The position numbers were made by a program, and so were the translations under genes. From assembly GCF_017591435.1 (NCBI RefSeq), contig NC_059289.1:17679273-17743272 (forward strand): a stretch of DNA of 64,000 nt. The letters run 5' to 3'. Source of the DNA: Portunus trituberculatus (Eukaryota > Arthropoda > Malacostraca > Decapoda > Portunidae). The notes below the pieces were generated by a model. The model was not told where the DNA came from, ran no database searches, and saw only the letters and a program-made list of their open reading frames with translations. This document shows positions 1 through 13,932 of this stretch, in pieces (position 1 is the stretch's first letter; each line of letters begins with the position of its first letter).

Positions 1-2000
1 CTACTACGGTTTTATTTACGTATCCGCTGCAAATACAGTACTGTTAATGTCTTATCCACAACGCTGCACAAAATTCGATAACTAGTTGAGTCCTGAAGAG
101 TGTGTTTCCTAATACTAACACAGAAATCAGGTTAACCTCTTCAGTACTGGGACATATTTTACCCATGAGTCTTGGGTATGATCACACTATTTTATCTACA
201 TTAGGAGGGGTCTATGGAGGTCAGAAGATTAATGGCCAGAGTCTTCACTATTTCAACCTCCACATAAGTTTCTGAAGCTGTATGAAATCAATAAACAGAA
301 AGCAGAATAAATATAAAAATGCGTCATGGTATTGATAGCAAGTTAATCTGTCACTACAACCATCAAAACATCCTGGAAAATCCGTGAAAAAGTGTGACAT
401 GGAAGTGTTTTAGAATAGTAACGTAAATTACATGATTTTGGTCGGGTTCTGAAGTGTGTGTCTCCCTTTAATAAAGCAGAAATCAGATTAATTTGTCACT
501 ACATCATTAAAACATCCTCAGAAACCCGTGTACCTTAAACAAGAGCCTTCTGAAGTAGTGGAAGTGTTTTCATATAGGAACTTAAGCTACGTAAGTTTGG
601 TATCCACATATATAACCGGTCGGGTTCTGAAAAGTGTATCTCCTTATAATAACACTGAAATCACGTTACCCTGTCATTACAATCATAAAAGCACCCTGAA
701 AAACTTGTGTACCTTACAACTAGAGGCTTCTGAAACAGTGAAAGAGCGTTGTGGAAGTGTTTTAGAATAGAAATCTGAGGTACATAAATTTTATTGGGTT
801 CTGAAATCACGTTAATTAATCTGTCACCTGAACCATTAACAAGAGGCTCTTGGAATAGTGGAGGTGCGTCGTGGAGGTGTTTTAAAATAGAAACTTAAGA
901 TACATGAGTTTTAGTCTGGTTCTGAAGAGTGCGTCTCCCTATAATAACGCAGAAATCACGTTACCCTGTCACTACAACCATTAAGCACCCTGAAAAACCC
1001 ATGTACCTTCAGTTAGAGCCTTTTGAAATTGTGGAAGTGCGTTTTAGAATAGAAATCTAGCGTACATAAACTTGGTAGTGTTCTGAATAGTGTGTTTCAT
1101 TTTAATAACGTAGAAATCACGTTCATCTGTCACTACAGCCATTAAAAACACCCTGAAAACCCGTGTACCTTCAACTAGAGCCTTCTGAAATAGTAGAGGT
1201 ATTTTAGAAAAGGAACCTGAGCTACATAAGTTTGGTTGGTTTCTGAAGTGTTTCCTTACAGTATGCAGAAATCAAGTTATTGTCACTATAACCATTAAGA
1301 CACACTGAAAAACCCGCGTACCTTCAACTACAGCCTTTTGAGATAGTGGAGGTGATAGGAACTTAAGCTACGTAAGTTTGGAATCCACATACATGAACGG
1401 TCGGATTCTGAAGAGTGTGTTTCCTTATCATAAAGCTGAAATCACGTTAACCTGTCACTGCAACCATTAAGACACCCTGAAAACCCGTGTACCTTCATTT
1501 AGAGCCTTTTGAAATAGTGTAAGTGGGTTGTGGATGCGCTTTAGAATAGAAATCTGAGGTACACAAGTCTGGTTGTGTTCTGAATAGATTGTTTCCTTAT
1601 AATAATGTAGAAATCACATTCATCTGTAACTACAACCATTAAAACACTCTGAAAACCCGTGTACTTTCAACTAGAGCCTTCCGAAATAGTGGAAGTGCGG
1701 CGTGGAGGATTTTACAAAAGGAACTAAAATTTGACCGGGTTCTGAAATCACGTTAATCTGACACGACAACCATTAAAACAGCGAACCTTTAACTACAGGC
1801 TTCTGAAATAGTGGGTATGCTACGTTGAAAATGTTTACAAAAGGAACCTAAGCTACATAAATTTGATCGGGTTCTGAAATCATGTTAATCTGACACTACA
1901 ACCATTAAAATTCCTCGAACTTTTAACTACAGGCTTCTGAAATACTGGATGTGCGTGGAGGTGTTATAGAATGGGACCCTGAGCTACATGAGTTTTGTAT
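1..2000. repeat. Degenerate tandem satellite, about 165 bp period
   Basis: A block recurs about eleven times. Its landmarks, in order, are TTCTGAA, a CTCC/TTCC-TATAATAA stretch, GAAATCACGTTAA, CTGTCACTACAACCATTAA, CCTGAAAACCCGTGTACC, AACTAGAGCCTTCTGAAATAG and a GTGGAGGTGTTTTAGAA stretch. The TTCTGAA landmark falls near 88, 442, 618, 794, 917, 1079, 1237, 1403, 1575, 1738 and 1875. Spacing is mostly 158-177 bp; two shorter steps (123 and 137 bp) indicate deletions, and the first long step contains an inserted MITE. Units differ by many substitutions, so the array is old. Short open frames here, for example 528-770, are not genes. The block lies in or beyond intron 3 of the minus-strand GMAP-210-like gene. 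Confidence 0.85.
136..342. mobile_element. TTAA-flanked MITE (piggyBac-like), copy 1, inserted in the satellite
   Basis: A 207 bp insert bounded by TTAA at 132-135 and 343-346 interrupts a satellite unit exactly at its GAAATCACGTTAA site. The satellite resumes with TCTGTCACTACAACC directly after it. A related copy lies at 4884-5076 (shared core TCTATGGAGGTCAGAAGATT). The terminal inverted repeats are weak, and no coding capacity is present. The TTAA duplication is typical of piggyBac-type transposition; assignment to that superfamily is inference. Confidence 0.75.
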
Positions 2001-2141
2001 CGCCTGGCTCTGAAAACAGTGGAGCAAGTATAACAGTGCCGGCCCGCCCTGCCACACATATCAATCACACTGTTATTACAAACGTCTTCATTTTCCTAGA
2101 AATCTTGGCCACATTTTCAGCGATATTTTCCTTACGTATAT

Positions 2142-2295
<154 letters not shown>

Positions 2296-2413
2296 CCAAA
2301 TCTCGAAACGCTTTATATTTTTGTGAATGGACCATGATCACTATTTTCAAAGACTACAAACATTAGGACAGCACATGAAATACGTAACAGATTCAACCTA
2401 AAGTCAAATCCAC

Positions 2414-2416
<3 letters not shown>

Positions 2417-2502
<86 letters not shown>

Positions 2503-2757
2503 GAAGGAAATGATTCTCCAACAAACTGGTAAATGAATGGAATAAACTACGTCAGCAGATATTTTTTGTGCCGAGTCACCAGAGAACTAAACAAAGAACA
2601 TTAAACACATTTATAAACGAGGATGTTAGATGGAAATAAATACAAACGTCATGCTGGGACTGTCACATGTATAGAAGTGAAGGTTTCTTGCAGTCATCCC
2701 TCATCTTTTTACGTTTTCATGTTCTTAATCTTAAATTATGTAGTATTACTTAAATTC

Positions 2758-2807
<50 letters not shown>
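2417..2807. repeat. Two (GA)n microsatellites with an AT-rich spacer
   Basis: GA arrays lie at 2417-2502 and about 2760-2807. The second ends about 25 bp beyond the splice donor of the coding exon at 2832-2942, so it sits at the start of that gene's third intron. The spacer between the arrays holds no recognisable gene. Confidence 0.95.
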
Positions 2808-2811
<4 letters not shown>

Positions 2812-2831
2812 GTCCTGCCTTGTGTGCTTAC

Positions 2832-2942
2832 CTCCTTGTGCTGCAGCTGCTGACGAAGGCCGGACACCTGGTGGGAGCCGTGAAGATTAGCCACCTGCAG
2901 CCGCTCCTCCAGGTCCTCCCGCGCCCGCTTCGCCTCCTCCAG
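2832..2942 (-). CDS. TRIP11: GMAP-210/TRIP11-like gene, coding exon 3 (coiled coil)
   Basis: This 111 nt exon on the minus strand has a CGCCAG acceptor before 2942 and a GTAAGC donor starting at 2831. It is read in phase 0 and encodes 37 residues, beginning LEEAKRARED and ending LRQQLQHKE. The heptad-like, Glu/Arg/Leu/Gln-rich composition indicates a coiled coil. It joins in phase to the exon at 30801-30874, and the pair resembles the region of human GMAP-210 just after its N-terminal motif, including a similar xQLQ(H/Q)KE ending. GMAP-210 is a golgin that tethers small curved vesicles at the cis-Golgi. The rest of the protein, normally well over 1,000 residues, must lie to the left of this window. 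The exon itself is certain from splice sites and composition; the family name rests mainly on exon 1. Confidence 0.8.
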
Positions 2943-3368
2943 CTGGCGGAGAGAAGGGCGTGAGTGACAGGGGGTGACAGGGGGTGATAGGGGATAGGGG
3001 CGGGTGCAGGTGTGAAGGTGATACGGGTAAGGGTGATAAGGTCTAAGGGTGAGTACTGACGGTGGTGATGATAATGGCGGTGATGGTGAGGGTGGTGATG
3101 ATAGTAATATTGGCACACCTGTTACTGATAGTGATGTTATGACGACTACTACGAAAACCACTACTGCTCCTACTTCTGCTGCTACTACTACTACTATTAA
3201 GAAGATGAAGAAGAGAATGAAGAAAAGATAGGATAAATGAAAAAAGAACAACAAAGAGAGGAGGAGGAGGAGGAGGAGGAGGAGGAGGAGGAGGAGGAGG
3301 AGGAGGAATCATCAATTATTGATCATTTGCTACCCATTCAAAGTCAGTGTTCACATTACAAACTTTAA

Positions 3369-3412
<44 letters not shown>

Positions 3413-3440
3413 TAACAATAACAACAACAACAACAACAAC

Positions 3441-3480
<40 letters not shown>

Positions 3481-3557
3481 CGTCCTTCACTTTTTTAATG
3501 ATATTTTCCAAGATCCAATTTTCTCTTCATTTTTTATTTTCTTTAATTTACACTAAC

Positions 3558-3602
<45 letters not shown>

Positions 3603-4420
3603 GTTCCCTTATCAATCCATAAGCGTTCTCTCCCTACTCCCCTACACACACACACACACACATCCGCTGACGCCCATAACAAACTTCCTCTAACTCCTAT
3701 ACCCTCTCTCTCTCTCTCTCTCTCTCTGTGACTATTCTTCCATGTCTCCCTATCCTGTTTACTTCCTCCCCCCCCTCCTTCCTTCCTTTCTTTCATTTCC
3801 TACTTCTAGAACTTCCTCTCTCCTCCTCATGTGCCCCTCCCTTCCTTCCTCTCTCCTTCCCTTCACCAAGCTCAGAATTCCTCCATCTTTCTTCCTTTTC
3901 TTTTCTTTCGTTATCAAATATTTTTTTCCCCTACCCCACTACTAATATCGTTTTTTTTTTTTGCTTTATTTTTATGTCTATTTCACATTTTTCTTCCTTT
4001 TCCTATTCCTTTCTTTTCTTCTACCCCTTAACTTTTCTTTCTTTTTCCTTCCCATCACTGATATCGTATTTTTCTTTATTTTCCACGTATATTTTACTGG
4101 TTTCTTCCCTTTTCCATAAATCTTCCTAACACCAAAAGTCTCTCTCTCTCTCTCTCTCTCTCATCATTCCCCCTTCCATCATTTAGACCTCCCCTCTCTA
4201 CCCTCTCCCTCTCCTCCTCCTCCTCCTGCCTGCCTGCCTGCGTTCCCCTTTCCATCACTACGACCGCCCCTCCCTCCTTCCTTCCTTCCTTCCTTCTCTC
4301 CCTCTCTCGTCCATCGATCACGTCTCCTTCACTGTCAGCCGCCAAGAGCACCACAAACAGGCTTACTGATGGTTCGCCCCTCGCCCCTCAAACCCACAAA
4401 TATTACATCAATTATTCAGC

Positions 4421-4466
<46 letters not shown>

Positions 4467-4470
4467 CTGC
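2943..4470. repeat. Run of simple repeats in GMAP-210 intron 2
   Basis: No gene is seen here. The stretch holds GGTGAT-type imperfect repeats (about 2965-3120), (GGA)n at 3256-3307, AAAT/AAT/AAC trinucleotide tracts at 3375-3480, (CT)n at 3560-3600, 3704-3727 and 4137-4162, pyrimidine-rich DNA from 3730 to 4320 and (CA)n at 4422-4464. Long Ser/Leu/Phe open frames here come from C/T-rich composition. Confidence 0.85.
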
Positions 4471-4722
4471 AGCACACGAGTTGATATTTACTGCACCTTC
4501 TTGATCTATCTTTAACTTAACCTCACGTTCTTAAATTAAAATAAAAATTGAAAGTGCAAGAAAGAGTAAGAGAGATTAATTAACCCCTTCACAGCCAGAT
4601 ACATATTTCCTTCTTTAACTTCTATATTTTTTTCTGACTTTTGTGGTAAACTCTTCTATTTTTTTTAGTTTCATAAAAGCAAATTTACTACCGTCTGTTT
4701 CTTTTTTTTTGTTTTTTTCCCC

Positions 4723-4816
4723 GTGCAAACAATTATTATAGTGCCAAAAGGGTTGAAAAAGCATGACCAGTGCAAACAATTATTATAGTGCCAAAAGGGT
4801 TGAAAAAGCATGACCA
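4723..4816. repeat. 47 bp direct duplication
   Basis: A 47 bp unit starting GTGCAAACAATTATTATAG occurs twice in tandem, starting at 4723 and 4770, with no difference that I can see. A third partial start, AGTGCAGG, follows. This is a recent local duplication with no coding content. Confidence 0.9.
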
Positions 4817-4883
4817 GTGCAGGAGAAGGCTTAGGTAAGTCCTGGATTATATAAGGTGTACTAAAACCTATTCATTCATTTAA

Positions 4884-5076
4884 ACCTTTTCAGTCCTGGG
4901 ATGCATTTTTACCACAAGTTCTAGATACAATTATATTTTATTTACATTAGGAAGGGTCTATGGAGGTCAGAAGATTAATGGCCAGAGTCCTCACTATTTT
5001 ATACCACACATAAATTTATGAAGCTGTTTAAAATTGCCAAATAGTAAACAGAATGAATATAAAGGTACTCAAGGGA
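4884..5076. mobile_element. TTAA-flanked MITE, copy 2
   Basis: This 193 bp element is flanked by TTAA at 4880-4883 and 5077-5080. It shares the core CTACATTAGGA, TCTATGGAGGTCAGAAGATT and ATGAAGCTG with the copy at 136-342. The ends show short imperfect inverted similarity (CCTTTTCAGTCC against TCCCTTGAGTACC). Confidence 0.75.
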
Positions 5077-5099
5077 TTAAACTATTATAACTTCATGTT

Positions 5100-5960
5100 C
5101 CTTCATTTGATTCTAGGGCAGGTCAGGGAGAGATTAATGAAACAAGTCCATTTTTCCATGTAAGAGGAGAAAACTAGCCAAGACTAACAAAAACAATTAA
5201 ACCAAAAGACCCACTTAGATGTCAGTCCCCAAACCAGTCTTTTTTTCTTCTTTTTTATGAAAGAGGGGAAATCTGGCCAAGAGCAACAAAAACAACCATA
5301 CAAGAAGGCTCACTTAGATACCAGTCCCCGAGCAGGTCCAAGTGTCACCCAAAAGAATGAGATAAATATCTTGAAACCTCCCTCTTAAGTGATTTGAAGT
5401 CATTGCAATCTCTTCATTTATCTAACAAAACACTGATCTCCATGTTCCTTCTTTGATTCTAATTAATGAGGGAGAGTTTGAGGAAATCCTATATCTATCA
5501 CACATCATCAAAGCATTGAATCCCTTGGTAAAAATGAAGAAATAAATAGATAAATAAAAAAGGTGGAGAGAAATTGCACACCTAAACTACACAGTCCATA
5601 AATTACATTGCACTTTATTGATTCATTGACTCATGCTCCATCCATTCCTTCATGAAAATAACAAACAAATAGATAAAAAAAATAAATAAATGATACACAG
5701 GGTCAGAGAGGAATTACATACATACACATGAATTCCTACACCTATTATCCATAAATTGTACTGCCCTCTCTTGGTCCCTCTAACGTACTCGTGGGTAAAC
5801 CACTCACTCTCTTCTTCATATTGGAAAAATGGCCACAAAGACTCCACAAACACAAACATCCACACAAAGGGGCCTCTCAGAACTTCTTTTAGGTTAGAGG
5901 GGAAAACTGGCCAAGGGAAACAAAACAGCCAACCCAAAAGACCCACTTAGTTGCCAGTTG
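5100..5960. mobile_element. Three 3'-end scraps of a LINE family
   Basis: Segments at about 5150-5210, 5260-5420 and 5885-5950 share the pattern AGGGGAAAACTGGCCAAG, an A-rich stretch, and GACCCACTTAGATGCCAGT. The same layout occurs at the 3' end of the LINE at 37418-38738 (GAGGGCCAGCCAAGGGC, then GCCCACTTGAGCGCTGG, then ACCTCCCTCTTAA). They are probably dead 3' fragments of related elements, interrupted by unrelated AT-rich DNA. The open frame across 5650-5946 is a by-product. Confidence 0.5.

Positions 5961-8510
<2,550 letters not shown>

Positions 8511-8592
<82 letters not shown>
8511..8592. repeat. (TG)n array between a LINE and a SINE
   Basis: About 82 bp of TG. The left side is the truncated 5' end of the family-B LINE; the right side is the 3' tail of a minus-strand SINE. 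Confidence 0.95.
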
Positions 8593-8596
<4 letters not shown>

Positions 8597-8783
8597 TCAC
8601 CTCGGTTGCCTACTGGTCACCCAGCCAATCTTCCCCATTACGGAGCGAACTCAGAGCTCATAGACCGATCTTCGGGTAGGACTGAGACCACAACACACTC
8701 CACACACCGGGAAAGCAAGGCCACAACCCCTCGAGTTACATTCCGTACCTATTTACTGCTAGGTGAACAGAGGCCACACATTA
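8593..8783 (-). mobile_element. tRNA-derived SINE body, copy 1
   Basis: On the minus strand this ends GGTGAATTAC then (AC)n. It shares ACTGAGACCACA, CACCGGGAAAGC, CCTATTTACTGCTAGGTGAAC and CACACATTAA with the copies at 22657-22828 and 41952-42184. The tRNA-like head that would follow CACACATTAA is missing here, but one is present as a separate fragment at 9608-9699. Confidence 0.75.
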
Positions 8784-9607
8784 ACCCGTACAGCGTCAAC
8801 AGATCTGAGACTTTGTGATTTCGCCACTGCTGGCCACATCATGGATTTTTTTTTTTTTTTTGCTAAACCAGTCTTAAATGATGTGAAACAAATGAAAATG
8901 ACAGTCATTCCTCCCAGAACTGACTGAAAGTGGTATTAATTGGTGCGAGATGTTTTGCGCTAAGGTTAGCGACTTAGCAAAGCCTTATGTGACTAGTTCA
9001 TTCGCTTCCTCGTTTCTCACCAGTCGATCCCCGAGTTGGACACATGCATAATATCGTTCCTGAGTTGAAAGAAAAACAACATGTCATGATTTGCTGTTTG
9101 GGAGTGTTTGTGGCTAAAAAATAGACACGAGATATCGCGAGGGAGTGTTGCCTTTTCGCGGTGCAAATATTTTTTAAGTAATATGTACTTGTTTTTCCTT
9201 ATAACAAAGCGATTGGAAAATTCTTATTTATGTCATACAAAGTTTTCACTACCACAATATAAGAGTTACCAAAAACATCTGAAATAGTGAGAGTAAGTAA
9301 TGGAAATTACGCTGCGTTCATATTAGCGGAGTTGAGGCGTCAGTTTACCGCTACATCGAGCTGAAGGCAGCAGAAACTGCTAAAGTTCAGATATGTAATA
9401 AATAAATACAGGAAGCATTCATGTTAGCAGGGACGAGGAGGCAGCATGAGCAATGTCTACAGTGCATGATGGCAGTATACTGGTAGGTTTTGAATACGCA
9501 ATACCTCCGAAAACACGAGGAAGCTCGCCGACGTATCTCATACGTCTCTGACGCCCGGTTCGCTCAGAGTAGCCGACGTATCTCGTACGTCTCTGACGCT
9601 GTATGAG
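8784..9607. other. Intronic DNA with a duplicated hairpin motif
   Basis: No gene is recognised. A poly-T run sits near 8849-8863. At 9527-9604 a short motif occurs twice: GCCGACGTATCTCATACGTC and GCCGACGTATCTCGTACGTC, each followed by TCTGACGC. The GACGTA...TACGTC arms make each copy a small palindrome with a 3-5 base loop. Confidence 0.6.
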
Positions 9608-9699
9608 TTAAGAGGCTTGCCCATTTGCCTCGCCGCGCCGGGACTCGAACCCGTGCCTCTTGATTGTGAGTCGAGCGTGCTAATCACTACACTACGCGG
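9608..9699 (-). mobile_element. tRNA-derived SINE head (tRNA-Val-like)
   Basis: On the minus strand the sequence reads GTAGTGTAGTGATTAGCACG (A-box region), an anticodon-arm-like stretch with loop CTCACAA (anticodon CAC), then GGTTCGAGTCCC (B box) and a short 3' part ending GCCTCTTAA. This resembles a tRNA-Val but lacks a proper acceptor stem and runs on into SINE sequence, so it is a SINE promoter head and not a tRNA gene. The GCCTCTTAA end matches where the copy at 41952-42184 continues. It abuts a short (TG)n and the next LINE. Confidence 0.75.
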
Positions 9700-9707
9700 T
9701 GTGTGTG

Positions 9708-10684
9708 TATTTACCTAGTTGTATTTACCTGGTTGTAGGTTTACAGGGCCTGGGCTTTATGCTCGTGTGGCCCCATCTCCATATCTACACTCATCCAATC
9801 TTACTTGAGAAGTATGCACACTCGTTGCAGACACTAATTCTTCATTTAAACTGTTCCACGTCTCAACACATCTTTGTGGGAAACTATATTTTTTAACATC
9901 TCTCAGACATCTTTCTTTTCTCAGCTTTTTACTATGTGATCTTGTGCTTCGAATGTCATATTCTTCTCTCAGAATCAGATTCTCATTATCCACTTGGTCC
10001 ACTCCATTGATCAATTTATAAACTTGTATCAGATCTCCTCTCTCTCTTCTTTGTTCCAGGGTTGGCAGATCCATAGCCTTTAGTCTCTCCTCATATGTCA
10101 TCCCTTCAAATTCTGGAACCATTCTTGTAGCCATTTTTTGTAGCCTCTCCAACTTTCTTATGTGTTTCTTTTTATGAGGGGTCCACACTACTCCTGCATA
10201 TTCCAATCTGGGTCTTACTATAGTACTTATCAATTTCTTCATCATTTCTTTGTCTATGTAGTGAAATGCTACTCCAATATTCCTTAACAAATTACATGTT
10301 TCTCTAAAAATTCTATCAATATGGCTTACCGGTTGATTGTTTTCTTCCATCGTCACTCCTAAGTCCTTTTCCTTTTTTACTTTCTCTAGTTCCATTTCCC
10401 ACTTTTTACTCCATTCCCAGATCTTATTTAGGTCTTCTTGCAGTATTTCACAATCCTCCTTTTGCTTTATAACTCTGCACAGTTTCGTATCATCTGCAAA
10501 CAGATTTATGTAGCTGTTCACTCCTTCTGGCATATCATTAATATAAATGAGGAAAAGTATTGGTGCCAATACTGACCCCTGTGGCACTCTGCTTTCTACT
10601 GCTCTCCACTTGGACTTCATATCTTTAACTACCGTCCTTATTTCTCTCCCCCTCAAACAATTTTCTATCCATCTCAATGTGCTT

Positions 10685-10690
<6 letters not shown>
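9708..10690 (-). mobile_element. CR1/L2-type LINE, family A copy 1
   Basis: A minus-strand open frame of 306 codons (10677 down to 9757) covers the RT palm from GVPQGSVLAP and FADDTKL to the C-terminus (EERLKAMDLPTLEQRRERGD, then CRYGDGATRA). Compared with the copy at 25310-27511 it lacks about 28 residues after WSKKWEMEL, the segment with NKSHVMEMGKSERRP, without losing frame. The 3' end has two tandem TATTTACCTAGTTG-type units, then a short (TG)n and a SINE head. The 5' end stops at the (TG)n at 10691. Confidence 0.9.

Positions 10691-10753
<63 letters not shown>
10691..10753. repeat. (TG)n array between LINE family A and family C copies
   Basis: 63 bp of TG. It is the (AC)n tail of the family C element to its right and the truncation point of the family A element to its left. 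Confidence 0.95.
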
Positions 10754-10756
<3 letters not shown>

Positions 10757-13637
10757 TTACCTAATTGTATTTACCTAATTGTAACATACGGGAAAAGAGC
10801 TATGCTCGTGTTGTCCCGTCTCCATATCTATTAATGTCCAGCTTTTTCTTAAAATCATGAATATTCCTTGCTGACCACTTCCACGTCTAAACTATTCCAT
10901 GCTTCCACCCTTCTATGAGGAAGCTATATTTTTCACATCTCTCCTATAAGTGGCCATTTTAGTTTTTCCCATGCCCTCTCGACATTCTTCCATTCCACAT
11001 ACACAGATCTTCCCTATCCATTTTTTCCATGCCAATCATCACTCTGTATATTGCTATCAGGTCTCCCCTTTCTCTTCTGTTTTCCAGGGTTGGAAGTTGC
11101 ATTCTTTTCAGTCTGTCTTCATAAGTCAAATCTCTTAAGTCAGGCACCATTTTGTTGCAGCCCTCTGTACTTTCTCTAGTTTCCTTATGTGTTTCTTTAA
11201 GTTCGAGCCCACTGTATTGTTGCATATTCAAGCCTCGGTCTTATCATTGCAGTAATTATTTTCTTCATCATTTCTTCATCTAGATATACGAACGCCACTC
11301 TTATGTTCCTCAATAAGTTCAATACTTCTCCAATTATTTTGTTTATATGTCTCTCTGGCGATAGGTCATTGGTAATTGTCACCCCAAGGTCTTTTTCTTC
11401 ATGACTGGTTTTATGTCTTCATTTCCTATCTTGTACATACTCCTGATTCTTCTTTCACTCTTGCCAAACTCTATTTTCTTGCATTTTGTCGTGTTGAACT
11501 CCATTTGCCATGTACAGCTCCATTTCCATATTCTGTCCAAGTCTTCCTGGAGTAGTTCGCAATCTTTGTCACATCTCACTTTTCTTAACAATTTTGCATC
11601 GCCTGCAAATAGGCTCACATAACTGGACACCCCATCCACCATGTCATTTATGTAGACTGCGAACATTACTGGTGCCAACACTGATCCCTGTGGAACTCCA
11701 CTCTCCACCAATCCCCATTCTGATGGTCTGTCCTTAATTATTGTTCTCATTTCTCTTCCTACCAAAAGTCTTCCATCCATTTTAGTAAACTGCCATGCAC
11801 TCCTCCTACCATTTCAAGTTTCCAGATCAGTCTCTGGTGTGGTACCTTATCAAAGGCCTTTTTTAAATCCAGATATATTCCATCAGCCCAACCATCTCTT
11901 TCCTGTATTACATCTATCACCCTCGAATAGTAACATATCAGGTTTGTCGTGCATGAACGCCCTTTCCTAAAACCAAATTGACACTCACAAAGTATGTCAT
12001 TTTTCTCCAAGAAGTCTGTCCATCTATTCTTCACCACCCTCTCACACATCTTAGCTACCACACTTGTAAGTGACACTGGTCTATAGTTCAATGGGTCTCT
12101 CTTGTTACCTGATTTATAGATTGGGACAATGTTAGCTCTTTTCCAGTCTTGGGGCACTACACCTTCCCTTAATGAGGCATCAATTACTTCACAAACTTTT
12201 TCTGCCAATTGCTCCTGCATTCTCTTAAAATCCATCCTGATACCCCATCAGGTCCCACAGCTTTTCTCACTTCTAAACTCCCCATCATGTTCTTGATCTC
12301 CTCCACAGTTACTTGAAACTCCTTCATAATCCCTTTCTGTTCCATTACCAGTGGTTTGTCAAAAGCAGTCTCCTTTGTGAATACCTTCCGAAAGCATCCA
12401 TTCATAGCCTCTGCCATTTCCTGGGATCTTCACTGTATACTCCATTTACTTCTAAACTTTCAATACTTTCTCTATTTTTGATGTTGTTGTTCACATGTCT
12501 GTAAAAAGCCTTGGTTGGTCTTTACATTTATCAATTATATCCTTTTCTTGTTTCTTTCTTTCTTCTCTTCTAATCAACACATATTCATTTCTTGCTCTTT
12601 TGTAACTTTCCCACTGCTTAATCCGTCTTTTCCTTCTCCACCTCTTCCATGCATCCTCTTTTCTTGTTCTAGCCTTTTCACATCTATCGTTAAACCAGTC
12701 CTGCTTTCCAACTTCTATGTTGTCTTATTGGTACAAATTTTTCTCACCTTCTTTGTATATTTTTATAAATTCCTTCCACTTTTCATTTGCTCCTTAGCAC
12801 TCTTGAATTTCATCCAATTTGTCTCTTGAAAGAATTTCTTTAGGTTTCCAAAATCTGTCTTGGCATAATTCCATCTTCCCACTTTATATTCTTCATTTCT
12901 TCTAGATTTCTCTTCGTCTATCACCTTGAACTCCAAAACTGCATGATCACTCTTTGCTAAAGGGCACTCCACCCTCATCTCCTCAATGACCATTGGCTCT
13001 GTACTAAAGACCAAGTCCAGTCTTGACGATGCTCCCTCTCCTCCAAACCTAGTATCTTCTTTGACCCACTGAGTTAACACATTTTCCATTGCCAGTGTCA
13101 ATAGTGTATTTCCCCATGTTGTCTCTGATCCTTCCATTGACCAGTCCTCCCAACACACCTCTTTACAATTAAAATCTCCCATCATTATAGTTCGTTCACA
13201 GCCACCCAACATTTCTTCCAGACATGTTCCTGTATCACTTATCATTTCTTCATATTCCTGTACTGACCATGCATTTGTCTTAGGTGGTACGTACACCACT
13301 ATGTAGTGCCTCTTTTTCCTTCATTAGTTTCTGCTCTGATCTTTAGCACTTCTGCCTTTCCCATACCTTTTTTCACTTGATCCACCTTTATATCTTTTTT
13401 AACCAGCAACATCACTCCTCCTCCCATCTTACCTACTCTATTTCTTTTCCAAACGTTATATTTCCTTCTCCAACCTTCATCAGGTCTTCTCCTCTCTCAG
13501 TTTTGTTTCAGTAAGACCCACAATATCTGGGTTCTTGTCCCTCAAGTAATCGTTGAGTTCTAAAATCCCCGATATCACTCCATTTATGTTGGAATACATT
13601 ACATTTCGCTCATATGTAAGTTTCTTTAGTCCTTTCT
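10754..13637 (-). mobile_element. CR1/L2-type LINE, family C copy 1, with endonuclease and RT
   Basis: Minus strand. The endonuclease part spans 13630-12763 (MYSNINGVISG, DIVGLTETKL, GDFNCKEVCWED, SRLDLVFS, KSDHAVLEF). The RT part spans 12417-11379 (VGPDGVSGWILRECR, RPVSLTSVVAKMCERV, FGFRKGRSC, YLDLKKAFDKVPH, GVPQGSVLAP), and the C-terminal region lies at 11382-10959. Frameshifts split it into at least six frames. The RT active-site motif reads FAGD instead of FADD, so a catalytic Asp is lost. The element is truncated just upstream of the first endonuclease motif at the (TG)n at 13638. The 3' end has two copies of the CAACTAGGTAAATA-type unit, here CAATTAGGTAAATA. Confidence 0.9.
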
Positions 13638-13860
13638 GTGTGTGTGTGTGTGTGTGTGTGTTTATTAGTTTATTAGTTAGGCAATGTAAAAAATTACACT
13701 GAAAATGTACAGGGGGGGGGCACATTAACACAATGAACTAAAAAAGCTTAACCTAACTATGGATAAACTTAACCTACAATTCACTTATTTATTTAAGGCT
13801 CGCACAATAGTGGGCACCGCTAAGTCTACCGATCAGTGCGATTCTGTGCTCTTGTGCCAT

Positions 13861-13863
<3 letters not shown>
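13638..13863. other. Short (TG)n plus unique spacer
   Basis: TG array to about 13661, then about 200 bp of AT-rich DNA with a run of nine G at 13713-13721. No gene is seen. Confidence 0.6.

Positions 13864-13929
<66 letters not shown>
13864..13929. repeat. (TG)n array at LINE 3' end
   Basis: 66 bp of TG forming the (AC)n tail of the minus-strand LINE at 13930. Confidence 0.95.

Positions 13930-13932
<3 letters not shown>

Noticed and set aside
528..770. 80-codon frame at the left edge
   Set aside because: Lies across satellite units and is not kept in the other units.
1..2000. CRISPR-like array because of regular repeats
   Set aside because: The whole unit of about 165 bp repeats with no unique spacers, and the DNA is eukaryotic.
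2736..3254. 172-codon minus-strand frame at the GMAP-210 exon
   Set aside because: Only 2832-2942 is exon; both ends run into intron and simple repeat with good splice sites marking the limits.
3728..4129. 133-codon Ser/Phe/Leu-rich frame
   Set aside because: Pyrimidine-rich low-complexity DNA gives several overlapping frames of the same kind.
9608..9699. Second tRNA-Val-like sequence
   Set aside because: There is no proper acceptor stem, and it continues into sequence shared with the SINE at 41952-42184.
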